A stretch of 64,000 nt of DNA from Nocardioides sp. (GTDB lineage Bacteria; Actinomycetota; Actinomycetes; Propionibacteriales; Nocardioidaceae): the NCBI GenBank assembly GCA_025924815.1, contig JAICHQ010000005.1, forward strand, positions 1-64,000. The letters run 5' to 3'. The notes beneath the pieces were generated by a model, which searched no databases, was not told where the DNA came from, and saw nothing but the letters and a program-made list of their open reading frames with translations. A program made the translations under genes and the position numbers. Each line of letters opens with the position of its first letter. The first letter of the stretch is position 1. Shown piece by piece: positions 29,796-39,464 of the stretch.

Positions 29796-30428
29796 GTGCA
29801 GCTGATCTGGGTGGCGCCCGCGGCTCTCGCGCTCGTCGACTGGTACGCCGTGGCGCGGGGCGACCGGCGTACCGAGACCTGGGCGAAGCCCGCGACCCTG
29901 GTCGCCCTGATCGCGGTCGCGCTCGTGCTCGGCGCGACCGACACCTCCGCCGGGCTCTGGCTCCTGGTCGCGCTCGCGCTCGGGCTGGCCGGCGACGTTC
30001 TCCTGCTCGGCGCCTCCGACACCCGCTTCCGGCTCGGCCTGGCGTCGTTCCTGCTCGGGCACCTCGCGCTCGTCGTCTCGTTCACCCGGCTCGGCCTCGC
30101 ACCGCCGGGCTGGCTGTGGGTCGCCTGGCTGGTCCTGTTCGCCTGTCTGATCGCCACCCGGCGAGTGGTCCCCGCGACGTTCCTGCGCGGCGGTCGCGCC
30201 CTGGCCGTCCCGGTCGCGGTGTACACCGTCGTCATCGGCGCCATGGTGATCTTCGCCTTCGACACCGGCGAGCCGCTGATCGCGGTCGGCGCCACGGTCT
30301 TCGCCGCGAGCGACTCGATCCTGGCCGTCAACCGCTTCGTCTCACCGCGGCCCTGGGCGCCGGTGGCGGTGATGGTGACCTACCACGTCGGCCAGGCCCT
30401 GATCGTGGGCGGCATCATGGCGTCATGA
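29796..30428 (+). CDS. YhhN-family membrane protein (lysoplasmalogenase-like)
   Basis: The 210-residue protein has about eight membrane segments filling its length (GTG start at 29796). It has the YhhN family's conserved features, including KPATLVAL near 32, ALGLAGDVLLLG near 64 and AASDSILAVNRF near 174. Mammalian TMEM86 homologues hydrolyse lysoplasmalogen; the bacterial role is unproven. A CATGCT hexamer ends six bases before the GTG. The stop overlaps the next start by 4 bp (ATGA), giving a two-gene operon. Confidence 0.85.
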   Translation: MQLIWVAPAALALVDWYAVARGDRRTETWAKPATLVALIAVALVLGATDTSAGLWLLVALALGLAGDVLLLGASDTRFRLGLASFLLGHLALVVSFTRLGLAPPGWLWVAWLVLFACLIATRRVVPATFLRGGRALAVPVAVYTVVIGAMVIFAFDTGEPLIAVGATVFAASDSILAVNRFVSPRPWAPVAVMVTYHVGQALIVGGIMAS

Positions 30429-31036
30429 CCGACCGCCGCTCGGCGTTCCTCTCCGCCGCGTCCTCGTTCGTCGCCCAGGTCGCGCGGATCCCGGTCGCCC
30501 ACCTCACCGATCCCGGGCTCGGCGACTGGGACCTGCGAGCGCTCGTCGGCCACGCGGCGCGGTCGCTGGTCACGGTCGAGACCTACCTCGACTCCCCCGC
30601 CGTCGAGGTGGTCGTGCCGACCTCGGCCGACTACTACCTGGCGATCGCCGGGGTCACCGGCGCAGACGGCCCGGCGGTCGTCGAGCGGGGGCGTCACGCG
30701 GGGCTGGCGCTGGGCGACGACCCGACGGGGTTCGTCCGCGATCTCGCCGCGCGGGTCGTCGAGAAGCTCGCGGCCTACGACGACGCGTACGCCCTGACCA
30801 CCATCGCCGGCGCGATGCGCCTGGAGGAGTACCTGCGCACCCGCACCTTCGAGCTGGTCGTGCACGGCTTCGACATCGCCGCCGCCTGCGGTGTCGACCC
30901 CGACGTCGCGTCGGAGCCGCTGATCGACGCCGCGACCCTCGCCGCGGAGGTGGCGGTCGGCGCCGGCCGCGGCCCGGCCCTGCTGATGGCCCTCACCGGT
31001 CGCTCACGCCTTCCCGAGCCGTTCAGCATCGTCTGA
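30425..31036 (+). CDS. Mycothiol-dependent maleylpyruvate isomerase-like protein
   Basis: The 203-residue protein has the MDMPI-type four-helix bundle, with DWDLRALVGHAARSLVTVE (His near 43) at the N-terminal part and LEEYLRTRTFELVVHGFDIAAA (His near 148) in the C-terminal part. These are positions of the metal-binding histidines in mycothiol-dependent S-transferases. The substrate is not known. ATG at 30425, coupled to the YhhN gene. Confidence 0.82.
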   Translation: MTDRRSAFLSAASSFVAQVARIPVAHLTDPGLGDWDLRALVGHAARSLVTVETYLDSPAVEVVVPTSADYYLAIAGVTGADGPAVVERGRHAGLALGDDPTGFVRDLAARVVEKLAAYDDAYALTTIAGAMRLEEYLRTRTFELVVHGFDIAAACGVDPDVASEPLIDAATLAAEVAVGAGRGPALLMALTGRSRLPEPFSIV

Positions 31037-31048
31037 GCGACCGTCCGC

Positions 31049-31051
<3 letters not shown>
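31034..31051. terminator. Small hairpin shared by two convergent stop codons
   Basis: TGAGCG (31034-31039) and CGCTCA (31046-31051) form a perfect 6-bp stem with a 6-nt loop. The two TGA stop codons (plus-strand gene at 31034-31036, rnj at 31051-31049) are its ends. There is no T-run, so it is at best a weak bidirectional terminator. Confidence 0.3.
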
Positions 31052-32734
<1,683 letters not shown>

Positions 32735-32755
32735 AGGGTTTCTCTCTCTTGGTGG

Positions 32756-33643
32756 TCAGATGAGCTGGGAGGCCCGGAGGCCGGCGCGGAGCGCCGCCAG
32801 CTCGTCGTCGGTGAGCGGGACCAGTGGTCCGCGGACGTTGCGGTTGTCGAGCACGCCGAGCAGCTGCAGGCATGCCTTCGCCGTGGTGGCGCCGTAGTTG
32901 GGCACGCCCATGATGGCGTCGGTCGCGGGCACCAGCCGCTGGTAGGTCTTGAGCGCTGCGGTGGTGTTGCCGTCGAGGAAGTCCTCGATCATGCTGCGGA
33001 TCGCCGGACCCGCGACATGTCCGACGACGCTGATCACGCCGGACGCGCCGTGCGCGAGCCAGGCGAGGTTGGCGGCGTCGTCGCCGCTGTACACGGCGTA
33101 CCCCAAGTCCATCAGCCGCACGCCGCGGGCGAAGTCGCCCACTGCGTCCTTGACCGCGACCACGGTCTCGCCCTTGATCTGCTCGTAGGTCTCGAGGTCG
33201 ATCCGCGTGCCGGTGCGGCCGGGCACGTCGTACAGAACGACCGGGATCCCGGTGGCCGCCACGACCTGCCGGAAGTGGTGGAGGACGCCGGCCTGTCCGG
33301 GCTTGCTGTAGTAGGGCGTGACCAGCAGCAGCGCGTCGGCGCCGAGCTTCTCGGCCTGCTGGGCCAGGTCGATGCTGTGCGCGGTGTCGTTGCTGCCGAC
33401 GCCGGCGATCACCGTCGCCCGGTCACCGACCGCGTCCTTGACGACACGGAGGATGTCACCGGTCTCGGCGAGTGACGTCGTGGGGCTCTCGCCCGTCGTG
33501 CCGCTGACCACCACGCCGTCGTGGCCGTGGTCGACGAGATGCCGGGCGATCGCCGCCGTCGCGTCGAGGTCGACCGCTCCGTCGTCGGTGAATGCTGTGG
33601 CCATCGCCGTCAGCATCCGCCCGAAGGGCGCCGGGGACGTCAT
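32756..33643 (-). CDS. dapA: 4-hydroxy-tetrahydrodipicolinate synthase
   Basis: The 295-residue TIM barrel condenses pyruvate with aspartate semialdehyde, the first committed step toward lysine and diaminopimelate for peptidoglycan. It has the GTTGES motif at 48-53, the catalytic Tyr in LYDVPGRTG (about residue 138) and the Schiff-base Lys in VVAVKDAVGD (about residue 165). The ATG at 33643 is preceded by TAGCCT ending six bases upstream. First gene of the dapA-rnj operon. Confidence 0.97.
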   Translation of the reverse strand: MTSPAPFGRMLTAMATAFTDDGAVDLDATAAIARHLVDHGHDGVVVSGTTGESPTTSLAETGDILRVVKDAVGDRATVIAGVGSNDTAHSIDLAQQAEKLGADALLLVTPYYSKPGQAGVLHHFRQVVAATGIPVVLYDVPGRTGTRIDLETYEQIKGETVVAVKDAVGDFARGVRLMDLGYAVYSGDDAANLAWLAHGASGVISVVGHVAGPAIRSMIEDFLDGNTTAALKTYQRLVPATDAIMGVPNYGATTAKACLQLLGVLDNRNVRGPLVPLTDDELAALRAGLRASQLI

Positions 33644-33649
33644 GAGGTC

Positions 33650-33655
33650 AGGCTA
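33650..33655 (-). promoter_or_regulatory. Putative leaderless -10 element of dapA-rnj
   Basis: TAGCCT ends 6 nt before the dapA ATG on the minus strand. It fits the leaderless pattern repeated at many genes here. Confidence 0.55.
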
Positions 33656-33669
33656 CTCGGGCGTGGCCC

Positions 33670-34776
33670 TCACGCCGTGCAGGTGGCGGCGAGCTCCCGC
33701 CAGATCTGCCGGGCCGGCTGGACGTCGTCGGTCATCCCGTTGGTGAGGACGACCAGGGTGACGCCGTCGGTGCGTCGCGCCGCCGCGACTGCCGAGAAAC
33801 CTCCGTAGGTCCCCGTGTTACCCTGCCAGGCACCGTAGGGCTCCGGCATGGCGAAGGTGCCGAGCCCGTAGGTGTCGAGGCCCGGCTCGGCCGGTCCGTC
33901 CGCCGCCGCCGGCGTGGTGGTCTCGGTCATCTGCTCGAGGGTCGGCTCGGCCAGGATCGCACCACGTACGAAGAGCCCGTCCAGGAAGCGGGCGACCCCG
34001 AGCGCGGTCCCGGCGAACAGGCCGTCCCCGAAGGGCAGACCGTACAGATCGGTGGGGATACCCGCGGCAGGATGAGCGCCGTACGCGTCGGCGTACGGCG
34101 CGTCCTGCTGCCGGTGATACCCGCGAGCCAGGCGCGAGCGAGCAGACTCGGAGCGTTCCGGGGTCAGCAGCGCGTCGTCCGGGTCGAGCCCGTCGACGGA
34201 GGCCACGAACTCTGCCCAGGCCGCCATGAGCTCGGCCGGCCCACCGCTGAGGCGAGCGAGTACCTCGGTCAGCAGGATGTAACCGCCGTTGGAGTAGGCC
34301 CAGTGCTCACCGGGGGTGACCGGCGTCTGGTAGCCGGGCGCAAGCATCGACCAGGTGAACGGCCGGTTCGGGTCGTAGTCGGTCACCTCTCCCGGCTTCT
34401 CCGGCGGCATGATCCTCCGAATGGCCGGGGACTCGTAGACCTCGGGGTACCCACCGGTGTGAGCCAGCAACATGCGCACCGTCACGAGTTCCGTGCCCGG
34501 GATCTCCGCCCCGATCGCGGACGCGACCGGTGTGTCGACGTCGAGAAGGCCCTTCTCCGCTCGCCGAAGGGTGAACGCCGCAAGCAGAAGCTTTCCGACG
34601 CTGGCCAGGCAGAACAGCGTGTCGTCGGTGACCGGTGTCCGGGCTTGGACGTCGGCCGAGCCGTAGGCACCCGTCCAGAGCACGGCGCCGTCCTGCATGA
34701 CCACCGCTTGCGCGCCGGGCACTCCCGTGCGTGCCGAGGCGGCGCCGAGAGTCTCGTCCCACAGGGTCGTCTGCAC
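33670..34776 (-). CDS. Beta-lactamase-like serine hydrolase (class C/PBP4* type)
   Basis: The 368-residue protein has the class C fold with S-x-x-K (SVGK, Ser59-Lys62), Y-x-N as YSN near residue 170 (HWAYSNGGYILL), and a C-terminal GNTGTYGGF that corresponds to the HxG/KTG position, though with a degenerate triad. It lacks a clear signal peptide. Such proteins can be esterases, D-aminopeptidases or carboxypeptidases, and the substrate is unknown. The GTG at 34776 was chosen because TACCGT ends six bases upstream. It lies between dapA and the decayed DUF222 gene. Confidence 0.83.
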   Translation of the reverse strand: MQTTLWDETLGAASARTGVPGAQAVVMQDGAVLWTGAYGSADVQARTPVTDDTLFCLASVGKLLLAAFTLRRAEKGLLDVDTPVASAIGAEIPGTELVTVRMLLAHTGGYPEVYESPAIRRIMPPEKPGEVTDYDPNRPFTWSMLAPGYQTPVTPGEHWAYSNGGYILLTEVLARLSGGPAELMAAWAEFVASVDGLDPDDALLTPERSESARSRLARGYHRQQDAPYADAYGAHPAAGIPTDLYGLPFGDGLFAGTALGVARFLDGLFVRGAILAEPTLEQMTETTTPAAADGPAEPGLDTYGLGTFAMPEPYGAWQGNTGTYGGFSAVAAARRTDGVTLVVLTNGMTDDVQPARQIWRELAATCTA

Positions 34777-34782
34777 TCGTGC

Positions 34783-34788
34783 ACGGTA
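34783..34788 (-). promoter_or_regulatory. Putative leaderless -10 element of the serine hydrolase
   Basis: TACCGT on the minus strand ends 6 nt before the GTG at 34776; it decides the start in an otherwise long open frame. Confidence 0.55.
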
Positions 34789-34823
34789 GCGGCCGGCGTT
34801 GGATGCACGAGGGCAACGGCCTG

Positions 34824-35107
34824 TCAGGCGGTTCGGGGCAGTCTTCGGGTGCCGGTGTGGTTGACGAGGTAGAGGGCCTCGTGGGGGTCTCGCCACAGGT
34901 AGATGCCGGGGAAGGGTTGTTTGACCGTCCACGTGCCGAGGGTCTTCAGGCGGTGGTGGGGGTGGTCATCGGTGCGTAGTTGCCCACCCTGGACTGCCCG
35001 GCGACCCGGAGGATCTCCACCTCGCACCACCGCGCAGTGGCGGCGAGCCGCTCGGCATGGTCGAGCAGCTCCCTGCCCGACAGCTCCTCGACCTCCACCA
35101 TCTCCAT
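34824..35107 (-). pseudogene. Remnant of a DUF222/HNH endonuclease gene with large internal deletion
   Basis: The region holds two out-of-frame pieces of one gene family, and the whole gene-sized stretch between 34,777 and 35,191 has no intact gene. From the ATG at 35107 one frame reads MEMVEVEELSGRELLDHAER and continues to EILRVAGQ; this is the DUF222 N-terminus. In another frame, up to 34824, the peptide contains LKTLGTWTVKQPFPGIYLWR and ends VNHTGTRRL, the C-terminal tail typical of actinobacterial DUF222-HNH endonucleases. About 40 residues remain at each end, against roughly 400-450 for intact members. The central DUF222 and HNH domains are gone and the halves are joined near 34,970-34,990. 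It cannot encode an active nuclease. Confidence 0.75.
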
Positions 35108-35191
35108 ATGGTCATCCAGACATGACCCACCGACACCCCGAGCGCCCAGAACCCCTCGCCCACAAGAGATTCAGTCACGAACAGGTGACGA

Positions 35192-36274
35192 TCAACCGGC
35201 CGGAGCGGACGGGTCGGATACGTCGCCCAGGGTGATCACGATCTTGACGTCCTGGCCGGCCGGCTCGTCGAAGGACTTCGGCGCGTCGGCGAGCGGCACC
35301 CGGCGGGTGATCAGTCGGTGCAGCCAGTCGGCATCCGCCTTCGCCAGCGCGTCGGCGGCGGCTCGGTAGTGGCGCAGGTTGGCGTTCACCGATCCCACGA
35401 CGACGTCGTTCTCCAGCACGAGCTCGCGGTTGAGGCCGCCGGCGTCGACCGACAGCGACCGGCCCTTCGACGACACGCCGGTCAGGCAGACGATGCCGTA
35501 CGCCGCGTTCTCTGCCATCGCGTCGAACACGAGCTGCCCCACTCCGGTCGCCTCGATGACGACGTCCGGACACGCCTGCGCGGCCACCTCTCGAACCGAG
35601 GTGGCGTGGTAGGTCGCCCCGAGGTCGCGGACGAGCTCAGGCTTCGGCCCGTCGGTCACCCGGTCGAGCACGTGCACGTCCAGCCCACGTTGCACGCCGA
35701 GCATTGCGGCGAGCAGGCCGATCGGCCCCGCGCCCGTGACCAGCGCCCGACGCGGCTCGAACCAGGCCCTGGCACCGATCCGGTCGACCTGCTCCCAGGC
35801 CTTGGCGACCACGCTCGTCGGCTCCAGCAGCACCCCGGCGAGCCCGAGGTGACCGGCCACGCCCACGGCGTACTTCTCCTCCACGGTCCAACGCTCGCTG
35901 GCGTAGCCGTCGATCTGCTTGATGCCGCGCTCGGTGTAGCGGCCGTTGCGGCACATGTCCCACTCGTCGTGGGCGCAGGCACCGCACGGCTCGGGGTCGG
36001 GTCGCCGGACGACGCCCACCACGAGGTCGCCGGCGTGGTGTGCGCTGCCCGCAGGCGCCTCGAGCACGCGACCGAGGGACTCGTGCCCGATCACCAGCCG
36101 ATCGCGACCCGCCGGCGTCCAGCCGTACTCGCCGCGCACGATCTCCTTGTCGGTGCCGCAGACGCCGACCGCGAGGCCCTCGACCAGCAGCTCGTCGTCA
36201 GCGCGGACCGGGTCGGGAACCTCCTCGACCTTCACGTCACCCGCCGTGCCGGGCTTCACCGTCAGTGCCTTCAT
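35192..36274 (-). CDS. Zinc-dependent alcohol dehydrogenase, glucose 1-dehydrogenase-like
   Basis: The 360-residue MDR enzyme has the GVCGTDKEI catalytic zinc Cys region (near 38-46), GHESLGRV near 66, structural zinc site CGACAHDEWDMC near 92-103, and the Rossmann loop VTGAGPIGLLAAML near 182. It ends with the C-terminal domain characteristic of the archaeal/actinobacterial glucose dehydrogenases (glucose dehydrogenase C-term). It would oxidise an aldose such as glucose with NAD(P)+, but the substrate is not proven. ATG at 36274 with a strong AGGGGAG site. It is the last gene of the minus-strand run from 40,064. Confidence 0.86.
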   Translation of the reverse strand: MKALTVKPGTAGDVKVEEVPDPVRADDELLVEGLAVGVCGTDKEIVRGEYGWTPAGRDRLVIGHESLGRVLEAPAGSAHHAGDLVVGVVRRPDPEPCGACAHDEWDMCRNGRYTERGIKQIDGYASERWTVEEKYAVGVAGHLGLAGVLLEPTSVVAKAWEQVDRIGARAWFEPRRALVTGAGPIGLLAAMLGVQRGLDVHVLDRVTDGPKPELVRDLGATYHATSVREVAAQACPDVVIEATGVGQLVFDAMAENAAYGIVCLTGVSSKGRSLSVDAGGLNRELVLENDVVVGSVNANLRHYRAAADALAKADADWLHRLITRRVPLADAPKSFDEPAGQDVKIVITLGDVSDPSAPAG

Positions 36275-36313
36275 CGCTCCCCTCTCCCCTTCCACTACCC
36301 GATGACCGTCCGG

Positions 36314-37240
36314 TCACACGTGCGGCAAGACCTCGTCGGCGATCAGCCGGACCTGGTCGAGATCGTGGAGGTCGAGGACCTGGAGATACATCCGGGTCGC
36401 CCCCAGCGCGGCATACCGGCCGATGGTCTCGACCACCTCCTGCGGGCTGCCGACCAGGGCGTTGGCGCGGAGGTCCTCGGGCGTGCGGCCGATGAACTCC
36501 GCCCGGCGCGCGATCTCCGCCTCGTCGACGCCGACACAGACCGTGTGCGCGTTGGAGTAGACGAGCGAGTCGGGGTCGCGGCCGATCTCCTCGCAGGCGG
36601 CCCGGACCCGGCCGATCTGCGCCTCCGTCTCCTCCAGGCCCACGAACGGGAGGTTGAACTCCTCGGCGTAGCGGGCGGCCAGGGCAGGCGTCCGCCGCGC
36701 TCCCTTGCCGCCGATGATGAAGGGCGGGTGCGGCTGCTGGGCGGGCTTCGGCAGACCCGGCGAGTCGGCGACGGCGTGCCGCGAGCCGGTGTAGGAGAAG
36801 GTCTCACCCTCCGGTGTCGCCCAGAGCCCGGTGAGGATCGCCAGGGTGTCCTCGAGGCTGTCGAAGCGCTCGCCGGTGGGCGGGAAGGGGATCGCGTACG
36901 CCGCGTGCTCGGCGTCGTACCAGCCGGCACCGATGCCGAGCTCGACGCGCCCGCCGCTCATCTGGTCGACCTGGGCGACCGAGATCGCGAGCGGGCCGGG
37001 GTAGCGGAACGTCGCCGACGTCATCATCGTGCCGAGTCGGATGGTGTCGGTCTCGCGGGCGATGCCGGCCAGCGTGACCCAGGAGTCGGTCGGGCCGGGC
37101 CGGCCGTCGACACCCATGGCGAGGTAGTGGTCGGAGCGGAAGAACGCACCGAACCCCAACCCCTCGGCCAGCCGGGCGATCGTGAGCTGGTCGTCGTAGG
37201 TGGCTCCCTGCTGGGGCTCGATGAAGATGCGCAGCTCCAT
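36314..37240 (-). CDS. LLM-class F420-dependent oxidoreductase
   Basis: The 308-residue TIM barrel begins MELRIFIEPQQGATYDD and has the TGPTDSWVTLAGIA segment and the ELGIGAGWYDAEHAAYAIPFP block typical of F420-dependent luciferase-like oxidoreductases (TIGR03560-like). These use deazaflavin F420, known in mycobacteria and Nocardioides. The substrate is unknown. The gap to the PfkB-family gene is 27 bp and to the glucose dehydrogenase gene 39 bp on the same strand. Confidence 0.87.
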   Translation of the reverse strand: MELRIFIEPQQGATYDDQLTIARLAEGLGFGAFFRSDHYLAMGVDGRPGPTDSWVTLAGIARETDTIRLGTMMTSATFRYPGPLAISVAQVDQMSGGRVELGIGAGWYDAEHAAYAIPFPPTGERFDSLEDTLAILTGLWATPEGETFSYTGSRHAVADSPGLPKPAQQPHPPFIIGGKGARRTPALAARYAEEFNLPFVGLEETEAQIGRVRAACEEIGRDPDSLVYSNAHTVCVGVDEAEIARRAEFIGRTPEDLRANALVGSPQEVVETIGRYAALGATRMYLQVLDLHDLDQVRLIADEVLPHV

Positions 37241-37267
37241 GCCACCCACCCTGCCACCACCCACGGC

Positions 37268-38155
37268 TCAGGCCTCGGGGCGTCCCCCGGTCGTCCGGCA
37301 GGCGGCGGCTGCCAGCGCATGTCCGTCGCGCAGGCACACCTCGGGCGTCGCCTCTCGAGCGCGGGCGGCGAGGAAGCCGGCCGCGAAGGCGTCTCCGGCG
37401 CCCGTCGTGTCCAGCTCGGGTCGCTGCAGTGGCTCCGCCGCCAGGGTGGCGGTCGCCTCGCCGTTACTCCAGGCGGCGGTACCCGAGCCGGCCGTGACGA
37501 CCGCCTCGCGGCCGCCGGTCGCGAGGCGACGGGCCAGCTCACCGGCCTCGTCCGAAGGTCCGGCCAGGACGGCGGCCTCCTTCTCGTTGGCGAACAGCAG
37601 CGCATCGTCGGGGACCATCATCAAGAAGCCCGGGGCGCCGATCGCCGTCAGCGGCGCGGCCGAGGCGGCACCGACCGAGACGGTCATCCCGGCCGCACGG
37701 GCGGCGGCCATGGCGTGCAGTGCGGCGTCGCGGGAGTCGCGCAGGAGTGCGTAGCCGGACACGTGCAGGTGGTCGCCGGCAGTGAACTCGTCGACGGGCA
37801 CGTCGTGCTCGAGCAGCGAGAGGTTGGCACCCGGGTCGGGGACCATGGTCCGCTCCCCCGACGGCGCGACCAGCACCAGGCAGGTGCCCGTGGGGCGGGT
37901 CCGGTCGACCCGGAAGCGGACGTCGACCCCGAGCCGGTGCAGGCTCTCGAGCTGCGACTGCCCGGCCGGGTCGTCCCCGATCGCCCCGATGAACGTCGTC
38001 GACTCGCCGACCCGGGTCAGCCACGCCGCCGTGTTCGCGGCCGAGCCGCCGCCGACGTAGGAGATGACTCCCGGGCTGTCGGAGCCCTCCGCGAGCGGGC
38101 CGAAGAGCCGGGCCACGACATCGACCATCAGGTCGCCGAGGCAGAAGCTGGTCAC
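37268..38155 (-). CDS. psuK: PfkB-family carbohydrate kinase, probable pseudouridine kinase PsuK
   Basis: The 295-residue ribokinase-fold enzyme has the N-terminal GGGSAANTAAWL glycine motif near 40-50 and the C-terminal PfkB signature DTTGAGDAFAAGFL near 245-258 with the catalytic Asp in the GAGD loop. It also has an ATP-binding NEKEAAVLAG segment near 185. PfkB kinases cannot be assigned by sequence alone; the direct coupling with psuG (GTGA overlap at 38,152-38,155) makes pseudouridine kinase the best call. It would phosphorylate pseudouridine for the next enzyme. Confidence 0.8.
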   Translation of the reverse strand: MTSFCLGDLMVDVVARLFGPLAEGSDSPGVISYVGGGSAANTAAWLTRVGESTTFIGAIGDDPAGQSQLESLHRLGVDVRFRVDRTRPTGTCLVLVAPSGERTMVPDPGANLSLLEHDVPVDEFTAGDHLHVSGYALLRDSRDAALHAMAAARAAGMTVSVGAASAAPLTAIGAPGFLMMVPDDALLFANEKEAAVLAGPSDEAGELARRLATGGREAVVTAGSGTAAWSNGEATATLAAEPLQRPELDTTGAGDAFAAGFLAARAREATPEVCLRDGHALAAAACRTTGGRPEA

Positions 38156-39066
38156 GAGGGGCGCTCCAGGCCGGCGTACGCCGACGCGACCTCCGCGGCC
38201 AGCCGCGCGTTGGAGCGGACCAGGGCGACGTTCGCGCGCAGCGACCTGCCCTGGCTCTCGCGGTGGAACCAGTCCAGGAGGTACGGCGTGACGTCCTTGC
38301 CGTGGACGCCGTCGCGGTCGGCGGCGGCCAGGCCGGACTCCAGGAGCGAGTCGTGCAGGGCGCGGTCGAGCTCGTCGCCGGGCGCGATCGGGTTGGCCAG
38401 GATCAGGCCGAGGTTCCGCGTACCGACGCGCTCGCGGGCGGCCAAGATGGCCGCGACCTCCTCGGGGGACTCGACCCGCCAGCCAGCGTCGTGCCCTGAG
38501 TCGGCGAGGTAGAAGCCCGGGAAGCGGTCGGTGCGATAGCCGGCCACGCCGACTCCCAGCGTCTCCAGCCGCTCGAGCGTCGCGCCGACGTCGAGGATCG
38601 ACTTGACGCCCGCGCACACCACGAGCACGCCGGTGCGGGACAGCGTCGTCAGGTCGGCCGACTCGTCGAAGGTCTCCTGGGCGCCGCGGTGCACGCCGCC
38701 CAGACCTCCGGTCGCGAAGACGGTGATCCCGGCCATCGCGGCGAGGTGGGCCGTCGAGGCGACCGTGGTCGAGCCGACGCCGCCGCGGGCGGCGACCGCC
38801 GCGAGCTCCCGGACGCTGACCTTCACCGCGTCCTCGTCGTTGGCGAGGCGGTCGAGCGCGGCGTCGTCGAGACCCACCCGGGCCTGGCCGTCGATCACGG
38901 CGACCGTCGCGGGGACGGCGCCCCCGTCGCGCACCGCCTGCTCGAACTCGCGGGCCAGCCGTGCGTTGTCGGGGCGCGGCAGGCCGTGGCTGATGATCGT
39001 GCTCTCCAGTGCGACCACCGCGCGGCCCTCGGCCACGGCGTCGCGGACCTCATCGTGCACCAGCAC
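38152..39066 (-). CDS. psuG: Pseudouridine-5'-phosphate glycosidase
   Basis: The 304-residue enzyme has the family motifs VALESTIISHGLPRP near 18-32 with the conserved catalytic Glu, TVASTAHLAAMAGI near 100-115, and TGGLGGVHRGAQETFDES with the Lys/His region near 120-136. It splits pseudouridine 5'-phosphate into uracil and ribose 5-phosphate, recycling the base from RNA turnover. GTG start at 39066 with GGGGGAT upstream. The next gene upstream is the GntR regulator (24 bp). Confidence 0.92.
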   Translation of the reverse strand: MLVHDEVRDAVAEGRAVVALESTIISHGLPRPDNARLAREFEQAVRDGGAVPATVAVIDGQARVGLDDAALDRLANDEDAVKVSVRELAAVAARGGVGSTTVASTAHLAAMAGITVFATGGLGGVHRGAQETFDESADLTTLSRTGVLVVCAGVKSILDVGATLERLETLGVGVAGYRTDRFPGFYLADSGHDAGWRVESPEEVAAILAARERVGTRNLGLILANPIAPGDELDRALHDSLLESGLAAADRDGVHGKDVTPYLLDWFHRESQGRSLRANVALVRSNARLAAEVASAYAGLERPS

Positions 39067-39090
39067 CGGCGTATCCCCCTTGGAAGCAGT

Positions 39091-39450
39091 TCAGCTGCTG
39101 ATCGGCCGGTCGAAGGCCCGTCCCACCAGCCCGAGAGCCTCATCCTGCCCGATGCCCAGGGCCCGCATCGCCTCGGCGTACGTTGCCGCGGCCTCCTTCG
39201 CCGCACGTTGCCTGCCGTCGTCGTTGACCACTGTGCCGTTGCGGCCCCGGGTGCTGACGACGCCGGAGTGCTCCAGCTCGCGGTAGGCACGGGCCACGGT
39301 GTTGGGGGCGATGCCGAGCGTCGACGCCAACGCACGGACCGTGGGGAGTCTCGTTCCCGGCGACAGCTCACCCGAGGCGACCTGTCCGGCGATCTGGGTG
39401 CGGATCTGCTCGTACGGAGGTTCGGCGGCCGAGGTGTCGAGGGTGATCAC
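39091..39450 (-). CDS. YtrA-type GntR transcriptional regulator
   Basis: The 119-residue protein has only a GntR winged helix (residues ~10-75: YEQIRTQIAGQVASGEL, TRLPTVRALASTLGIAPNTV, YRELEHSGVVSTRG) and a short C-terminal helix pair, which is the small YtrA subfamily. Such regulators usually control the adjoining genes in response to small ligands, so psuG-psuK are the obvious targets. GTG start at 39450, 14 bp after the stop of the upstream membrane-protein gene. Confidence 0.88.
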   Translation of the reverse strand: MITLDTSAAEPPYEQIRTQIAGQVASGELSPGTRLPTVRALASTLGIAPNTVARAYRELEHSGVVSTRGRNGTVVNDDGRQRAAKEAAATYAEAMRALGIGQDEALGLVGRAFDRPISS

Positions 39451-39464
39451 GAGACAACCCCGGC

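Noticed and set aside
34824-35030. A 68-codon frame as a small intact gene.
   Set aside because: Its C-terminal half matches the tail of DUF222-HNH endonucleases, while its first ~25 codons are out-of-frame sequence of the N-terminal piece.
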